Shown in pieces: positions 12,221 to 24,262 of a DNA stretch of 64,000 nt. Position 1 is the stretch's first letter. Each line of letters starts with the position of its first letter. Below the pieces are notes generated by a model. That model ran no database searches. It worked only from the letters and a program-made list of their open reading frames with translations, and was not told the DNA's origin. Source of the stretch: Sipunculus nudus (Eukaryota > Annelida > Sipuncula > Golfingiida > Sipunculidae); the NCBI GenBank assembly GCA_026874595.1, contig CM049320.1, forward strand, positions 39,682,714 through 39,746,713. Reading direction: 5' to 3'. The position numbers were made by a program, and so were the translations under genes.

Positions 12221-13641
12221 CATATAATGATGGGAACAGCAACATTGGTTCCAGCAGTGTGAAATATATGTGCTCTCTCTCTACATGAAATAAACCTGAA
12301 GTTATTGCAAATAAGAAAGGTATATGTACACATATACCAAACATAGACCTGTATATTTATATATAGGAATAAAATATGATCTTGCTGTTATTTAGGAAGG
12401 TTATTAGGAATTCCTCCATTATGAGCTCCCGTAACACCTGGTTACAGAGCGTGGTTTGTTTATACTACAGCAATTGTAGTAGTAATTGCACGTGTTTGTT
12501 CTTTTATGAATAACATGCTCGTTGTCACATCAACACAGGAATAGGTCACAACAAGCTGCCCCACTCTTTCTACTGCTTTGCATGCAAGCTTCCAACTGTG
12601 CTTCATTGCTTTGTGACTGCCACTTACATAGGCCCGCTCTTCCTGTCGCCGTTAGGAATGTCGCTGTTGATATGATGGGGTGCATACCCCTAGGGCGAAA
12701 TCCGTCAGTTCTATCTGTGACCCAACGTGAGTTACATTTTGAGTTTTTAATGCGCATGTATTGTAAATTTTAATGACTTTTAAACAGTTCTAATCCAAAT
12801 TATTGAACGGACCACATTACCCTCTTCATTACACTTTTACCTACGCCGCTCTTGTATGTAGCTGCGGCACAATGGGAAGGTTAGATTGTGATTTTTTATA
12901 AACCCTTAACAGCAGAACCGTACTCTTGTAAAATCCCAGACTGCACAGTGTGGTTTAAATGTATTATTGGAAGTTTCCCGCTAGCCTTATGCTACTGTGC
13001 CACAGCCCTATAAGATCCTTTGAAAAAAGAAGAAAAAGTGGAGACATTCAACATTCCACTTAATATTGATATATGATTTTTCGACTTTAATAAAATATAT
13101 ATAATGAAACAAAGATTTTTTTTTATATCAAATGTGTATGTAACATACCACTTAAGTAAATTCCATTTCAAGTGTTGATTAGAAGAATATTGTCCGTATG
13201 AGCAGGGATAAGTACTAATCCGTGGTGATAAGCGGCGGGAAAATGTCTACTCCGGTTGTCCCCCAGCCCAGTCGGGCCGGCATCCATTTTGGTACACTCA
13301 AGAGGCAGCGGAAAAAGAACGCTTCTAAACAAGCTACGAATTTACTTTAGATATAGGTAGAAGGCCTGTAGTTAAAGTGCTGTGTAAAGAGCGTATCGCA
13401 AAGGATTATTTGTTACAATGTTCCCCTGTCAGCTGCAAGCATTCTCATTGTAGGACAGTATGCAGCGCCGGGGTTGCCGATTTTTCATGCTTGAACACGA
13501 TATTTAGCTAAACTTCTTGATCGTTCGAATGAATTATTATTTCTGCCCTACATTAAAAAAGTTCCCCTCTCATTGGCACAATATTTGATTTTATACAATT
13601 GTTTCCCGGCAAGTATCTTAACTTCGATATCCAGGATCCTG

Positions 13642-13910
13642 CAGCATTTATGCAGTTAGTTCACGCTTGTATGTTAGGTAGCTTTACACCCGTAAGAGTA
13701 GCATCTTATAAGCAATGTTTTGGATCATGGTTAATTAAGCATGGTCATCGCAGTGAATTACATGTACACGCTCGCTTTATTTGCATGCTCGCTTGCGTTG
13801 TTTCAGGGTTAAGGTATACTTGCGCATGCATATATCGCTTGTTCTGCATGTATTGTTCGCAAATCATAATTTATTCTGAAAAGGCACGATTTAATCGGAC
13901 TCAACATTAA
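13642..13910 (+). CDS. Frame conserved between units 1 and 2, unknown
   Basis: From the ATG beginning MQLVHACMLGSF the frame runs 89 codons to TAA. The unit 2 counterpart begins MQLVHARILGSF at 21618 and stays open through the aligned part. The two differ at many residues and by one extra codon in unit 2 in the middle (after RFICML), that is, an in-frame 3-nt indel. The shared core contains RVASY, WLI, HGHR, ELHVHARFICML and EKARFNR. Upstream, the frame is open in unit 1 but has a stop in unit 2 just before the shared ATG. I do not recognise the family. A weak resemblance to the N-terminal helical domain of tyrosine recombinases is only an impression. It abuts an inverted repeat (13885-13967), so a decayed transposon is possible. 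Confidence 0.25.
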
Positions 13911-13967
13911 TAGGCCCTACCATATATTGAGTCCGATAGCCATACAGTTTGAGTTTCTACAATATAA
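13885..13967 (+). repeat. Inverted repeat, left arm
   Basis: The reverse complement of this ~80-bp segment matches 14343-14424 with scattered mismatches; the best-conserved part is TTATATTGTAGAAACTC and TATGGCTATCG. The spacer is 375 bp. Inside the arm lies a perfect 11-bp palindrome, ATCGGACTCAA (13894) with TTGAGTCCGAT (13927). Unit 2 keeps only the left arm (about 21857-21940). Confidence 0.75.
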
Positions 13968-14342
13968 CCCACGGTATATGCAACAGATCTGTGACTGCAT
14001 ATTTACTGCCTAACAACAAGACACGGGATTACATCATTTTGACACCAATAAATATATCTTGTGTGGATTCGATAGCAACTAAAATTAAACTTGGATCATT
14101 ATTTTTAAACATTTACTGAACTTTTTACAAGAGGCATATCATCTATTTATAGAAGGGTCGATTAGGCACTCAAATACCTCGCTGTACCGGGAGCCTCGCT
14201 AACTTTAGGGTCTTAAAGCAAATATGTTGTGACATTTTGTTTAAACGGGCTCACTTTGAAGAGTGACGAGCTGGTACGGGGTAACTGTATAACACCTGTT
14301 AACACTAGTCATAAGGACACTGAGTGGTGTGGATGCTGAGGC

Positions 14343-14424
14343 TTATATTGTAGAAACTCTCATTGTATGGCTATCGAACTGAATATATTGAAGTGCCTTA
14401 TAATATTGAGTCTAATTATATGTT
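14343..14424 (-). repeat. Inverted repeat, right arm
   Basis: Partner of the arm at 13885-13967. Together they could be the terminal repeats of a ~540-bp non-autonomous element, but no target-site duplication was identified. Confidence 0.7.
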
Positions 14425-15245
14425 TAATTATGCAAATACTCTTAACGGTCCATTCTTAGCTTCCTTTTTTGGACGGTAAAGATAGAACACAATGAACATT
14501 TACGTACGTATTGAATAAGGCCATTTGCAATTTGTCAAGTGATATATTCGATCAATTGACTTCGCCGAGTTGGTTTAATTGTTCCGTAGGAATTGTACCA
14601 TGGTATGAAGGCGAATAACGAATTGGTATTCTTTACGTCAGTTTACGTCATTCTGAAATTGAAAGGAAGTAAATGGTGTCAATACGTTGTTTAAATTGAA
14701 TTTCGATCTGAGTGGCAATAAAAATAAATTAACAATTTTGAAGAGACAATAAAAAGAAGTAAATCAGAGCAATTCAGATATGTCAGTGTTATATGGATTA
14801 AAATGTATTTTTCATATATTCATGGATATATATATATATATATTTATATAGAATTATGTATAAATATATAAAAACACGTGCATATTTAACATATAATTGT
14901 GTTTGTAAATAAGTTTTAAAGTCAATAAGAATACATGGAACACATCGACGCACACACACACGGAGTGCATTAACATATTATGACTTGGACAAAATTTAAG
15001 AAACCCCTTGTGCCCAGACAAGAAACGAAATTTAATTAAGTTATCCTAATAATATAATATTGTTTCTCATTGATATATATGCGTGTTAATGAACAGCAAC
15101 AAAATACCTTATTCCAGGGGAAAACAATGACGGAATGTTTGTATTTATACTACATCAAAACGAAACTGTAATTGTTAGGCACCTGTTGTCAAAAATGATC
15201 ATGACTAAATAGTAATTTCCTTGGCAGTCATCAGAGTTATATTGA

Positions 15246-15248
<3 letters not shown>

Positions 15249-15301
<53 letters not shown>

Positions 15302-15304
15302 ATA
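15249..15304. repeat. (TA)n microsatellite
   Basis: About 27 TA repeats with one TTTA interruption. It sits at the same place as the tract at 24217 in unit 3, while unit 1 has none there. Confidence 0.95.
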
Positions 15305-18300
15305 CGAAGAAGTTCAATGGGTCTTAAAATTTTAATTATGTGAAACGACATATTCACAGTAGCTGGATAAGATCTATAGCAATTTATAAGTACACAACAC
15401 CTTGACTTCTAACAATTGAGAATGTTACATGTGCTCATATATTATTATAATTGTACATTTATATACAGGATTAAATCATCATGTTGATGTTTACAGTTGT
15501 CCCGCATACTTAATCAATGAATGTTAAAGCATTGCAGTTTAGGTCTAGGTATGCAAATTTCATAATATAAGGGAGTGTACATACTGTAAACACTGAAAAA
15601 TTGCAGATACATATACATGTTAATGCTTCCAAAATGTGTTGTACAAATAATACAAATGCTATTTTTTATATATTTTATTCGTTTCATTGCTGTGAAGGGA
15701 TTATGCATTATCTTATAGATGATATAATTTGTATGTCTAAGGCCATGTTCTTCTCGGTTAACTCTGATGCCAGATATAGGGAAGCGCTATTAACAGCTTT
15801 GTGGTTACATATCCTCATTCTATAAAAATGGATGTTTATTCATCCCAGTCATTTACTTGGAACTTTTTAAATTGACGTAAATAAAAAAGTAATTTTTAAA
15901 CGCCTTATATACCAAATATGTGGATAGAAAATATTAGCGCATATTATATTTCCATTTGTATTAAAATAGTGACCTTTATACAAGCATTGGACATTTAACT
16001 TTAAAAGAAGAAAATATACGATCATTTGGGTTTTCAGGTGAATGCCTTCAGATCAGATTATTAAACTTTGCACAAAATTCTAACAACATGACAACCTTTT
16101 GCGTACCGGGTAGTTGCATACTGAAAATACTTTATTGCCATTGACTATAAAGACATATCCTAACAAAGTATATTGAGCTGAATTGTATCTCAATAAGATG
16201 AGGCAACTACTTGAATTGAATTGAAGATCACTTTCTAGTGGTTAAAATATCGATACCCTGGGAAATGCTCTTTGTTTAACGACAATGCGTGCCATATATA
16301 GCAAGCAATGACTTTTATGGAAAATCAGTGAACATGTTTTATAAATAAGTATCATCGTGTCGTCAAACAGACGGAATGTATAAAAATCACTGCAAATTTT
16401 GATATTATTTTAAACCGGCAAACTGATAGTATCCTATTTTGATGATTTTCTTTATTTCCTTTGGTATATTCGAGAGAATCCTACAAATACAAAGATGTAT
16501 ATGAAAACGAATATATGTAATTCAGCAGCATATAAATCCATGAAAGAGGTACACAATGAAATATCATAGATATAACAGACTAATTTGTTTGACTAGTATG
16601 ATGTACTGCATATTTATGTAATTCATATTATGTTTCATATTATTTGAGTATGTGCAACAACATCACAATGTAGCATTAAAGGAGCCAAGGAGCCAACAAC
16701 ATTGCCGCACAGTACATTAAAGTAATCCATAATTATAATCCATAGTTGATCGCTGTATATAATCTCTTCATCTCCGTCATTACTCAGTTTGGGACTTCCA
16801 AAATTTCTGGATCTGCCCTTGTAGTTAAATTTTCGTCAAATCTTCAGAAACCCCGTGTTGGTTACAGTGACAAGAACGTTACGATCATTATTCTATAGTT
16901 TCCGCAAATTTGACACTCATAGCATTTCATATTCACATATATTAATTATCACAAAATTATCTTCGTGGTCACACATGCAGTAATCAATTCTCTGTGTATA
17001 AATGATCTCTTTTGTTAAATGCTCGTTGTACCCATTTAATTAGTTTTTATCATTATTGCACATTATGAATATAACTGTTGGAATTGTTACTTGTTACGGA
17101 TTAACACTTTTGCCTCGCGTTTTGAATTCCGTGGCCGGGAATGGGAATATTGCGGCTTGTACTCACAACTCCTTACGTTGGAAAAGTTACATAATGAGTG
17201 TAAATATAAATTTAATTTATTTACGCGTTTTTAAATTGAAATAATTTTGATGTAAAGCTGGTCAATGCAACTGAAAAAGATCCCATATATAGTAACTGTA
17301 CTACAATAAAAAAATTAAAATTAAAGCTGGAAAAGCTTGGGGGGGGGGGGGTCGTATTCGGGGCAGGGGATGAGAGGGGTTATCCGGGAATCCCCTGGGC
17401 CTGCTGTGCGTCTTCATCGCATGTATTCGTTCTGAGCCTGTCTAATCTAGAAATATTTCCTCCGGGTCTGTGTGTTTTTCTTCTCGATGCTTTTCGATTG
17501 TTTATTTGTCAGTCAAGATGGTTGATATAGATGTGTTGCTTGTCTTTCTTATATTGCGCCCCATCTTAGATACGACGAACTACTAATTAAGTCCTATTTC
17601 GCAGGTGGGAAGGTAATTCTCCTATTGTTAGTAAAGGGGGTCCGTTCACGATAATAGTCTCAATACAGGTCGACTCTATATAGTGTTTAATCCAAATCTA
17701 GGAACTGCGCCCGTTGAAATATTACATCCAGAGTTGCATTCCACTCAGGGATACTGTGTTCCTGTTTCAGATGTGAAAAACGCAAATTTTTATGTCAGTC
17801 CTCCCATTTATTATTTGAACTAATGTTCTATATTCTTTCATATTGGATTTGCGACATTGCTGGCTTACAACTATGACTGACAGTCACAATACCTCATTGT
17901 TCATCAAATTACTTATGATAATATATCAGCCTGATTGATTTTCATTAAATTTTGTTGCTTTAAAAGCTAAATTTATTGCCCGAGTTCATACTCGACAGAT
18001 GACAGACACGTGGCCCGATGTGCATGTAAACTGAGCAAGAGAGTTGACCGCGAGTCAAAAATTGCATGTCACGTGCTTGCACGTGTAAACACACGCTCTC
18101 GAGTCGCTCTCCTGTCGCACCGTCTTACTGACAAGCTCAGCAACTAAATCGATCAATTAACAGTTGTTTACTAAATACAAACATGCAATCTTTCATTCAT
18201 TACCGTATGGCCATTGTGACATCAAGCATAAGAGAAATGGACACGTGTTTTTTTCTATAACTAGAAACGTCACGTGAGCATAATTGTTACATACTTGTTA

Positions 18301-19773
18301 TTGTTACTACGTATATACAAATATTTACTAATCAACGAATATACAAACATTAAGAAAGAAAAGTACAAATTATACAGTTCATTGACCCTCAAAACGTACC
18401 AGAAGGTGACCGCGCCGAGGCTGTCCACATGTCTTATAGACAGGTCTCCGTGAACATAGCCCGGGCCGGAGGGGTATCACTAAGCTGGCTCTTTTGAAGG
18501 GATTCCCATGGTGTTTTTCGGACGAAACATTCTGTGCGTGTTCAGTAAATTTTATAGATTTAGCTGCAGGGGTTGTGTTATCGGATATATATTTGAAGTG
18601 ACAATTTAAATTTCTAAGTTCATACATATTATAAAAGCTTTCCTACAACTATTGTAAAAAAACACTTTCATCTGAAATCTGCCTCCTCATTTAGTGACAG
18701 TTTTTGCACACCGGGATACTTCAAATTGACCGGATTGTTGGCTATTGTACTTAGCATAATAATCGCATGTTTTACACTAATTATGGGGTGATATCTGCCA
18801 AAGCAATAAAGATATGTTCTCGCCTGTCTCATTGCCCTTGTACCCCATTTGCTGTACATCCGTTGGTCAAGGTCAAGGGTGGCTCGCTTGCCCAATCACT
18901 AATCACTGTCTCTGATTATATAAAATCTGGCAGAACATGGGCTTAGTGGTTAATCAATATATCCAGTTTTATAAAAAACTGAAAAAAATGAAAAATTCGA
19001 AGCTTTTACATAAGGAACGAAATTAAAGTGATTCAACAGTATATAATTTCTTAAAAATCACAGCAATTTTGAGGCTTTCAAACGATTATGATACCTTAAG
19101 ACTAAGAGCCTGTAAAATGCGATAGGACAGATAGACTATACTGCCAAGCCTGTACAGATTTCCGCAATCAGTAAGGTCCCGTAAATGCCATTGTCAAACA
19201 CGCAGCGGACATATACGCCACCTTTCACGCAAATTCCAGAAAAGTCACTCCTTGTCTAGGGGTTCAACAAAACAGGTTATTTTTACCACGTCCCAGAATT
19301 AGACCATCACCCCCGGATACTTGCTCCAATCTTACATACAAGTCTTTAACATATCTTTTGCTTTTGCCCGCTAGCTACAAAGTCCACAAAACTTCTAATG
19401 CCCTCCTCGGTCTCTCCTGGGACCAATACATGCCCTAACCCCGCTTTTGAAATAACACCCCGTCTGGTGCAAATCTGCATCTCACAACACGACTGGCTGC
19501 AATCGATTCTACTCTGTTTCTCTTGGTTTTAGTACTGCTTTTTTTTATAAACCTGTCGTGAAATTTTTTTTATTTTCTACATGGAAATTACCAGTTAAGC
19601 TTCCCAGAATCTTCTAGACCTCCAGAATGTTCTGTCAGCTAAACACAACAAACCATAGCCTAGTAAGTTCCATGATTCATTCCTTGATACTTAAGCAAAC
19701 CGATCAACACCACAAATAATACAGACAAACACAGCACTACTAAACATTATTTTCTTCGTAAAAGTGTGTACGG

Positions 19774-19775
<2 letters not shown>

Positions 19776-19834
<59 letters not shown>
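19776..19834. repeat. (TA)n microsatellite
   Basis: About 29 uninterrupted TA dinucleotides in unit 2, near the place where unit 1 carries its 12012 and 12171 tracts. Confidence 0.95.
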
Positions 19835-19835
<1 letters not shown>

Positions 19836-20607
19836 CTATAACATAATATGCAGCAACTGATAATAATGAAAACACCACAGCTGGTAAAATATATGAGCAA
19901 ACTTAATGGCTTCTACGTATGTTGTTAATGACTGGAACAGCCACATTTGTTCCAACAGTATGAGATATATGTGCTCTCTCTCTACATGAAATAAACCTGA
20001 ACTTATTGCAATTCAATAAGATATATGTACTCATACACCATGCAAAGACCTGTACATTTATATTTAGGAATTGAAAATCATCTTGCTGCTCGCAATTTTC
20101 CTGCATACTTTTCCAGTGAATGTAATGGGTTTGTATTTAAGCTCGGGGTTAGTTCTATCTGTGACCCCACGTGAGTTACATTTTGAGTTTTTAATGCGCA
20201 ATTTTAATACAAAACTCTCATTATGGCCGCTCCCCACCGGTAACAGGAGTCACATGAACAAAAAGAGTTAACAGCTTGAAATTCGTATTTTTTTCTAGGT
20301 GTTTTAGCGCATGCATTGCATACGTTATGTATGGTATTTGTTATGTTCTTTCCATGTTTCACTTCAAACGTCTGCATGTTTAAGTTAAGCGGTTGCATGT
20401 TTAAATGCACGCTTCCGCCAGTTGTCATTTCTACTTGAAACGAACCATTTCTATATATGGGCGGATCCAGGAATTAGGAGGCGTCGTACCCACAAGGATT
20501 TAATAACAAAACTTAAAAAAGTCCCAAGATAATTTAAGGGGAGGGGGGGGGGCAGGCCACAGACATTTATCTGAAACCTTTCAAAAAAGGTTGAAGCTGC
20601 GGAAAGT

Positions 20608-20644
20608 GTGTGTGTGTGTGTGTGTGTGTTTGGGGGGGGGGGGG
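20608..20644. repeat. (GT)n followed by G-run
   Basis: A GT microsatellite of about ten repeats, then a run of about thirteen G. Only unit 2 has it. Confidence 0.85.
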
Positions 20645-21617
20645 CAGCTCTTGCTCCGATTCTGCCCTAGTCCCTTCCACAGGCTCCATTGGGGTTGCGG
20701 AGCGCTACCATGTGTCAGTGTAACAGACTTGCCTCTGTGGTAGGCACTGTAGGTCAAAATAAATCTTACTTAAGTCTTGAAGCCTTTGTAAAAAACCACC
20801 AATGTTTGTATAAATTACCTATAAACAATTCAAATGCAACATTATTGAACGGACCACATTACCCTCTTCCTTACTCTTTTACCTACGCCGCTCTGTATGT
20901 TACTGTGGCACAATGGGAAGGTCAGATTGTGACTTTCATAAACCCTAAACAGCAGAACCGTACTCTTGTGAATCACAGACTGCAGAGCGTGGTTTAAATG
21001 TATTATTGGAAGTTTCACGCTAGCCCTATGCTAAATTGTGTGACAGCCCTAGAAGAACCTTTAAAAAAATGGAGACATTCAACATTCTACTTGATATTGA
21101 TATATGATATTTCGGCTGAAATAGTCGTAGGCTATGTATTGTAAAACAAAGATTTTTTTAAAATATAAAATGTGTATGTAACATACCACTTAAGTAAATT
21201 CCACTTTAAGTGTTGATTAGAAGAATATTGTCCGTAAAAACTGATTCGTGGTGATAAGCAGCGGGAAAAAGTCTACTCCGGGATGTTTCCCAGCCCAGTC
21301 GGACTGCTATTCATTTTGGTACGATCAAGAGGCAGCGCAAAAAGAACGCTTCTAAACAAGCTATGGATTACTTTAGTTATAGATAGAAGGCCTGCTGGTA
21401 AAGCCGTTGGTACAGAGCGTATCGCTAGGGATTATTTGTTACAATGTTTCCACTGCAAGCGGTGAGGCTCTTGGAGCAAACGTCATGCAAGCCATTCTAA
21501 CTGTGGGATGGTATCCTTCGCCTTGCAAAATTTCCCCTCATAAGCACAATATTTGATTTTATACGATTGTTTCCCGGAAAGTGTTATACCTTTGAAATCT
21601 AGGATATTGGAGCTTTT

Positions 21618-21920
21618 ATGCAGTTAGTTCACGCTCGTATATTAGGTAGCTTTTCACTCTTAAGAGTAGCATCTTACGAGCTATGTTATGTATTATGGTT
21701 AATTGACCATGGTCATCGAGGTGAATTACATGTACACGCTCGCTTTATTTGCATGCTCGGTGGCGGTGGTGTCCCAGGGTCAAGTTATACTTGCGCACGT
21801 ATTTATTGCTTGTTTTGCATGTATTCTTGGCATTTCATAATTTATTATGAAAAAGCCCGATTTAATCGGAATCAGTATTATAAGCCATGCCATATATTGA
21901 GTCCGATAGCCATACAGTAA
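21618..21920 (+). CDS. Unit 2 counterpart of the 13642 frame
   Basis: Begins MQLVHARILGSF and continues open for 100 codons, past the end of the unit 1 frame, into the inverted-repeat arm. It has one more codon than the unit 1 version in the centre, where unit 1 reads MLACVV and this one MLGGGGV. Upstream it is closed by an in-frame TAG. No known family is recognised. Confidence 0.22.
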   Translation: MQLVHARILGSFSLLRVASYELCYVLWLIDHGHRGELHVHARFICMLGGGGVPGSSYTCARIYCLFCMYSWHFIIYYEKARFNRNQYYKPCHILSPIAIQ

Positions 21921-21956
21921 GAGTTTCTTCCTAATAAGCCACGATATATGCATTTT

Positions 21957-21987
21957 TAGCTCAGCTGACTGTAAGTCATCTGAGCTA
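21957..21987 (+). other. Head hairpin of the dispersed repeat
   Basis: TAGCTCAG pairs with CTGAGCTA, and inside them TGACT pairs with AGTCA around a GTA loop, giving a nearly continuous 13-bp stem. The copy at 30285-30315 keeps the outer stem but has changes in the inner one. Confidence 0.8.
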
Positions 21988-22437
21988 TAGCGATCACCCT
22001 TTGTCCGGCGTCCGTCCGGCTGTCCGGCCGTCCGTCCGATAACAGGGCACAAATCGTAAACATCAGACCTAGAAAATTTTAACTGTACATCCAGGGAGGT
22101 CCTGGGCAAATCTTTTTCGAAACCCAAAATTAAGTCATGGTGACCTATATTTTGCGACCTACGGGCCGAAAACATGATTTTGAGCACCCAGACAGTCAGA
22201 CGGGACACAAATTGTATCTATTAGGCGTAGAAACTTCAAACCTGACACTTTGGGAGATCCTAGGCAAATGTCTTTGGAAACCTGAAACTAGGTCACTGTG
22301 AACTATATTCGGCTACCTATAGAGAAAAGATGAGCACCCGGAATGTCAGATGGAACAAATCGTATCTGTGAGGCCTAGAATCTCCTCATACTATTTCCTG
22401 GGAGTTTCTAGAAAAATCACCTTGGAAACCTGAAAGT

Positions 22438-22452
22438 AGGTCATGGTGACCT
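22438..22452. promoter_or_regulatory. Perfect inverted AGGTCA palindrome (IR3, ERE-like)
   Basis: AGGTCATGGTGACCT matches exactly the consensus AGGTCA-N3-TGACCT bound by oestrogen-receptor-type nuclear receptors. It lies in a tandem repeat monomer; function is inference. A further TGACCT half-site follows about 8 nt downstream, as in most monomers. Confidence 0.5.
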
Positions 22453-22583
22453 ATATTTTATGACCTACGGGTTTTTAGCTTCCAGACAATCAGACAGGGC
22501 ACTAATTGAATTGATAAGGCCTAGAATCCTCAAACATGACATTTAGAGAGGTCCTTGGCAAATCTCCTTGGAAACCCGCAATT

Positions 22584-22598
22584 TGGTCATGGTGACCT
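22584..22598. promoter_or_regulatory. ERE-like palindrome, perfect 13-bp core
   Basis: TGGTCATGGTGACCT keeps the core GGTCA-N3-TGACC; only the first outer base departs from the full 15-bp palindrome. Same monomer position as 22438. Confidence 0.42.
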
Positions 22599-22740
22599 AC
22601 ATTTTGTGACCTACAGGCCAAAAACATTCTTTCCAGCACCCTGAAAGTCAGAACGGGACAAATCGTATCTGTGAGGCCTAGAATCTTCTTGCTCAATATC
22701 CTGGGAGTTTCTAGGCAATTCTCCTTGGAAACCTGAAATT

Positions 22741-22755
22741 AGGTCACTGTGACCT
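22741..22755. promoter_or_regulatory. Perfect inverted AGGTCA palindrome (IR3, ERE-like)
   Basis: AGGTCACTGTGACCT is a second exact AGGTCA-N3-TGACCT match, with a different spacer (CTG) from the 22438 copy, in a tandem monomer. Confidence 0.5.
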
Positions 22756-23601
22756 ATATTCTGCAACCTATAGGAAAAAGATGAATGAACACCCTTAATG
22801 TCAGATGGTGACAAATAGAGAGGTCCTTGGCAAATCTCCTTGGAAACCCGCAATTTGGTCATGGGGACCTACATTTTGTGACCTACAGGCCAAAAACATT
22901 ATTTCCAGCACCCTGAAAGTCAGAACGGGACAAATCGTATCTGTGAGGCCTAGAATCTTCTTACACAATTTCCTTGGAGGCTCTAGGTACATCTCCTTGG
23001 AAACCTGAAATTAGGTCATGGTGGCGTACATTTTGTGACCTACGAGACAAAAACCGGATTTTGAACCTCATGAATGTCAGATGGGCACAAATCATATCCT
23101 TCTAGTCTTAGCATCTTCTAATGCAACATCCTGGGAGGTCCTAGGCAAATCTCCTTGAAAAACTGAAGTTAGGTTATGGTGACCTACATATTGTGACCTA
23201 CAGGCCGAAAACAGGATTTTGAGCACCAAGAAAGTCGGGAAGGGTATACATTGTATTTTTAGGCATAGAATCTTGTAATGGAACATTCTGGGACGTCATA
23301 GGCAATGTCTGTGGAAAACTGAAATTAGGTCACCATGATCTTTTTTTGCGACTTTTAGGAAAAGAAGTCATAAAAGCCCACCGACAGTCTGTCAGGGCAC
23401 ACATTGTATCTGCTAAGTCTAGAATTTTCTAATGTAACATTCTGAGATGTCCTTGGCTAGTGTCCTTAGAAACTGAAATAAGGTTACCATGACCTATATT
23501 TGCAACCAGTCAGAAAAGATGTCATATAAGCACCGAGACAGTCAGACAGGGCACACATTGTATCTGCTAGGCTCAGAATTTTCTAATGTAACATTCTGAG
23601 A

Positions 23602-24214
23602 TTAAATTAAACCTTGATCTGAGTTCCAATAAAATAAATAAACAATTTAGAAGAGACAGAAAGGAAAGAAGAAAATCAGAGAATTTAAGATATGCCATGT
23701 TTTAATGCCAGTAGGAATATATATGCATGCAAAATATTATAAACAGTTGTGTTTTATGGATTAAAATGTGTTACCCATATATTTATGGATATATAAATAC
23801 CAATATATATGTTTAAAAATATTAATAAATATATATAAAAACACGTGCATATTCTAACATATAATTATGTTTGTAAATGAGTTTTAAAGTCACTAAGAAT
23901 ACATGGAATGAACAAACAACACCCCCCCCCCCCACACACACACGGAGTGCATTAACATACTATGAATAGGACACAATTAAAGTACCCTTTGTGCCCAGAC
24001 AGGAAACGAAATTAAATTAAGTTATCCTAATCATAATACTGATTCTCATTAATATATTTGTCTTTATACACAGCAAAAATAATACCTTATTCAAGGGGAA
24101 AACAATGACGGAATGTTTGTATATATACTCCATCAAAACGAAACTGTAATTGTTGGGAACCTGTTGTCAAAAATGATCATGACTTGATAGAAATTTCCTT
24201 GGCAGTCATAAGAG

Positions 24215-24262
<48 letters not shown>

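Larger units (their letters stand above)
5631..13967. repeat. Segmental unit 1 of a ~9-kb triplication
   Basis: Landmarks recur in order in units 2 and 3: the AACTGTAATTGTTGG segment (5684; 15164; 24144), the Y-rich TCTCCGTCATTACTCAG segment (about 6590; 16770; 25735), and the G-tract segment (7150; 17330; 26290, decayed). Unit 1 carries about 1.15 kb (roughly 7540-8690) that unit 2 lacks, and lacks the (TA)n tract that units 2 and 3 have just after the first landmark. The homology at the start is short (from about 5631), so the left boundary is approximate. No exon is recognised in it; the ORF 13642-13910 is listed separately. Confidence 0.88.
14640..21951. repeat. Segmental unit 2 of the ~9-kb triplication
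   Basis: Colinear with unit 1 from about 15000 on (offset about 9.5 kb), ending at the CACGATATATGCA junction where a different repeat (21952 on) is inserted or joined. The 14640-15160 part matches the start of unit 3 (23602-24143). It lacks the 7540-8690 segment of unit 1. The interval 20850-21070 matches 12805-13020 but with frameshifting indels, arguing against coding there. Confidence 0.88.
21952..23600. repeat. Hairpin-headed ~150-bp tandem repeat
   Basis: Starts with a TTTTAGCTCAG head that folds into a hairpin (21957-21987), then GTCCGTCC-rich sequence, then about ten diverged monomers. Anchors (AGGTCATGGTGACCT or relatives) lie at 22132, 22290, 22438, 22584, 22741, 22856, 23013, 23171, 23327 and 23481, spaced 146-159 bp except one of 115. 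Each monomer also carries TTGTGACCTAC, a run around CAGACAGGGCACAAATTGTA, TTAGGCCTAGAATCTTCT and CCTTGGAAACCTGAAA. Dispersed repeats of this style are familiar from mollusc genomes. The short frames inside are by-products of the period. Confidence 0.88.

Noticed and set aside
12133-12344. Minus-strand ORFs with a long YIYIYI run
   Set aside because: Translation of an (AT)n microsatellite. The same applies to 19691-19900, 47147-47332 and 47151-47399.
20071-20271. Frame with a signal-peptide-like hydrophobic start
   Set aside because: The start codon is TTG, not ATG, and the matching region of unit 1 does not keep the frame.
20689-20997. 102-codon ORF with several N-glycosylation-like motifs
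   Set aside because: The homologous DNA in unit 1 (12805-12960) has frameshifting indels and stops, and no splice sites frame it.
22502-23286. Several short minus-strand ORFs sharing a repeated GDLPRTS-like peptide
   Set aside because: By-products of the ~150-bp tandem repeat read in successive frames.
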